Shown: one piece after another, positions 21,336-23,106 of the stretch | How positions within the stretch are numbered: the first letter of the stretch is position 1 | Layout: every line of letters begins with the position of its first letter | Source: a virus | Direction: 5' to 3' (one strand) | IMG/VR virus record: IMGVR_UViG_3300045107_000741 | Coordinates: 1-23,106 of that record | DNA: 23,106 bases | The notes under the pieces: model-generated | What the model was told of the DNA's origin: nothing | Databases searched by the model: none | What the model saw: the letters and a program-made list of their open reading frames with translations, nothing else | Translations under genes and position numbers: made by a program

Positions 21336-22082
21336 TTACCTGGCCTGCTTGGGGCTCGCCTGCGGTTTCGGCGGCGCACTGGCCGCCGCCTGGAAGGCTT
21401 CGAGGAACTTGCGGTAGTCGAGGTCGATCGTCTCGGGCAGCCGCCCGGTGCGGTCACCGGCTTCGTAGTAGAGGCTCGGCTTGGTGCGGATCACGCGCCG
21501 GATGATCTGCTCGCCGTCGGCGCCGGCTAACACGTCGAGATCGCAGTAAAGGACCATGTCGACCATGCCGAGCACGATCTTGCGCGCCTTCTCAGGCAGC
21601 GTCGGCACGATGCGCGTGTACTTGCCCGTCCGCGTTTCGACCTCGATCTCCTTGGCGTGCGAGATCAGATACAGCCCGTAGGGCAGGAAGGCGAGCTTCG
21701 TCAGCACGCGCTGGAACTCGTTGTTGACGATGGCGTAGCCTTTGCCGTAGGCGAGGTCGGATTCGTGCTCGACCTTGTACTTGCGCAGGATGTACTCGGT
21801 GCAGAACTTGTAGGCGTTGTCGACGGTGTCGATGATGACGGTCTTGAACGGGTGCTTGCCCTCGCCGATTTCGGCGCAGGCCGCCAGCAGATCCTCCCAG
21901 GAAAGGATGGGCACCTGGAAGACCTCGAGGGCGTTCAAGCCCGGCTCGGTGGCGAGAAACACGGCGCCGTCGGCCTGCGCGCATGTCTGGCTCTTGCCGA
22001 TCTTGGTTTGCCCGTACCAGAGCACGGTCAGATCCGACAGGCTCGGCTTGGGCGGGGTTTTCGTCGTGGGAAGAATGGGCAT
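21336..22082 (-). CDS. Sak4/RecA-like phage AAA ATPase
   Basis: This encodes 248 aa from ATG 22082 (MPILPTTKTPPKPSLSDLTV). AAGGAGA lies about 5 bases upstream; the frame is open further but overlaps the nuclease gene. Walker A is GQTKIGKS (24-31), followed by a FLATEPGLNAL segment (43-52), and Walker B is VIIDTVDN (82-89). A later ISHAKEIEVETRTGKYTRIVP segment corresponds to the sensor region of RecA-fold proteins of the AAA_24 or Sak4 type. Such proteins are single-strand annealing or strand-exchange factors in phages. The neighbours (ssDNA-binding, nuclease) agree with that role. The Ala/Pro/Lys-rich tail (about 232-248) is probably disordered. Confidence 0.86.
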   Translation of the reverse strand: MPILPTTKTPPKPSLSDLTVLWYGQTKIGKSQTCAQADGAVFLATEPGLNALEVFQVPILSWEDLLAACAEIGEGKHPFKTVIIDTVDNAYKFCTEYILRKYKVEHESDLAYGKGYAIVNNEFQRVLTKLAFLPYGLYLISHAKEIEVETRTGKYTRIVPTLPEKARKIVLGMVDMVLYCDLDVLAGADGEQIIRRVIRTKPSLYYEAGDRTGRLPETIDLDYRKFLEAFQAAASAPPKPQASPKQAR

Positions 22083-22099
22083 CACAGTCTCCTTGGGTT

Positions 22100-23104
22100 T
22101 CAGAAAGCGGGTTCGGACGAGCCGGCCGGCAGAACGCGTAGCTCCTCGTTGGGCTCGGCGCGCTGGTAGAAGTTCTCGATCACGTTGGGATTGCCGTTCG
22201 ACCGGCATAGGGCGAAGTACGGGCAGGGGCGCTGGTAGTTGAAGCAGAACGAGGTGTTCTGGTAGAAGACCCCGCGGCGGCGCGCATCGAGGAAGGCTTG
22301 CGTCAACTCCCACAACTCGGCGCGCAGCACGTCGAAGCGGTCGTGCGACAGATACAGCCGCTCGCGGTGGAACATCGCCGGATCCGCGTACTTCTCGGCC
22401 AGCCGCTGCTGGAAGTCTTCGTCGGACTCCGGCTCGCGCCGCCGCGCCGTCGTGCGGCCGGTCTTCGACTTGGCGAGCAGTTCCGCGCGGCGCGCTTCGA
22501 ACTCCTCCTCGGTCTCACCTCTGGACTGTTGGAGCCGTGCCTTGACAAGGACGTTGTAGAGGATCCCGGTGATGGGAATGCCAAGGGTCTGCTCGACGTA
22601 GTGCGCGTAGAGCGTGATCTGAAAATCGGTCCAGAGCCTTTCGAGGTAATCGGAGTCGATCTGCGAGGCGGTTTTGTGCTCCAGAATGAAATACTCGCCG
22701 TCGATGCGAACGATCCCGTCGACTTTGCCCGCCAGGCGGAAGCTGCGTGATGCGGCTCCCGTCGCCGGGTTCACAATTGACCCTTCGAAGACGTGCTCCA
22801 GGGCAACCACCTCGAACTCTTCTTTGGCGTAACGCTCCGCATAGGCCCGCATCATCGCGGTGGCCAGGTGCCAATCGCGTTTCTGGTCCTCGTCCTGCGC
22901 ACGGGCCGCACAGCGGCGGTCGATGAGATCAAGCACCCGCACCCGGTCGCGCTGGCGGTGCCAGAGTTCCAGGCACTCGTGAATCAGCGAGCCGAAGTGC
23001 AGGTTGCGGTCCCGCTCGAGCGGAACCAGATGCTGGAGGTAGCGGAGTTCGGCCGCCTTCCGGCAGTTCCGGAACTGGTTCCACATGGAGTAGGTGGTCA
23101 CCAT
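22100..23104 (-). CDS. Cas4/RecB-like PD-(D/E)XK nuclease with Fe-S cysteines
   Basis: This encodes 334 aa starting MVTTYSMWNQFRNCRKAAEL. The nuclease motifs are H42/E43 in GSLIHECLE, D129 in GKVDGIV, and E142-x-K144 in FILEHKT, with Q162 in the following helix. C14 together with C287, C294 and C300 (CFNYQRPCPYFALCRS) gives the four-cysteine layout of Cas4/AddB-type Fe-S nucleases. A charged insert (about 195-245) separates the halves. The enzyme would act as a 5' or 3' exonuclease that makes single strands for the adjacent ATPase and ssDNA-binding protein. Despite the Cas4 likeness no CRISPR genes are near. The ATG lies 2 bases from the right edge, so a longer N-terminus cannot be excluded. 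Confidence 0.88.
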   Translation of the reverse strand: MVTTYSMWNQFRNCRKAAELRYLQHLVPLERDRNLHFGSLIHECLELWHRQRDRVRVLDLIDRRCAARAQDEDQKRDWHLATAMMRAYAERYAKEEFEVVALEHVFEGSIVNPATGAASRSFRLAGKVDGIVRIDGEYFILEHKTASQIDSDYLERLWTDFQITLYAHYVEQTLGIPITGILYNVLVKARLQQSRGETEEEFEARRAELLAKSKTGRTTARRREPESDEDFQQRLAEKYADPAMFHRERLYLSHDRFDVLRAELWELTQAFLDARRRGVFYQNTSFCFNYQRPCPYFALCRSNGNPNVIENFYQRAEPNEELRVLPAGSSEPAF

Positions 23105-23106
23105 GA

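Noticed and set aside
22100-23104. Cas4-like nuclease as a sign of a CRISPR system
   Set aside because: No repeats with spacers and no other cas genes are present; the neighbours are phage recombination genes.

Overview
The window reads as part of a tailed-phage genome, most likely a prophage, in a GC-rich bacterium. The host cannot be fixed from this sequence. Several small unknown proteins resemble types I associate with Acidobacteriota (Solibacter/Bryobacter-like) genomes, but that is a weak inference. No integrase, repressor, tRNA, CRISPR array or insertion sequence is visible, so the phage probably continues past both ends.

Almost every gene is on the minus strand, so the operon reads from high to low coordinates. 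From 23104 down to 15516 lies a replication and recombination block: a Cas4/RecB-like Fe-S nuclease, a Sak4/RecA-like ATPase, a DUF669 putative ssDNA-binding protein, an ERCC4-type nuclease, a RecD2-like helicase, and a large CHC2/TOPRIM primase fused to a VirE-type ATPase. The genes overlap or nearly abut. Just downstream of the primase, positions 15226-15515 hold no convincing gene but carry a dense cluster of GGTCCA/TGGACC hexamers, a candidate origin or operator array.

From 15225 down to 10133 is an accessory middle region. It holds a 213-aa unknown, a 93-aa unknown, an HNH-AP2 homing endonuclease, a frameshifted remnant of a ParB domain, a 145-aa unknown, an 89-aa membrane-type protein, a NUMOD4-HNH endonuclease, a ParB-DNA methyltransferase fusion, and a one-TM coiled-coil protein. 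An opposite-strand cassette of four small genes (8847-10103, ending in DUF3489) splits this region from the head genes and ends in a hairpin terminator.

From 8756 down to 1 is the packaging and head module: TerS, GpA-type TerL, a small DUF4177-like protein, gpW, a lambda-type portal, a maturation protease fused to a Mu gpT-like major capsid protein, a DUF2190 decoration protein, a FII-like joiner, a tail-completion-like protein and a partial tail-terminator-like protein. It combines a lambda-style order with a Mu-style capsid.

The standout features are a 404-aa intein splitting the TerL Walker A motif, which carries a LAGLIDADG endonuclease with an extra zinc-finger-like insert; three different homing-endonuclease families within about 8 kb; the hexamer cluster; and a tandem set of perfect or near-perfect palindromes filling the 95-base gap at 651-745.
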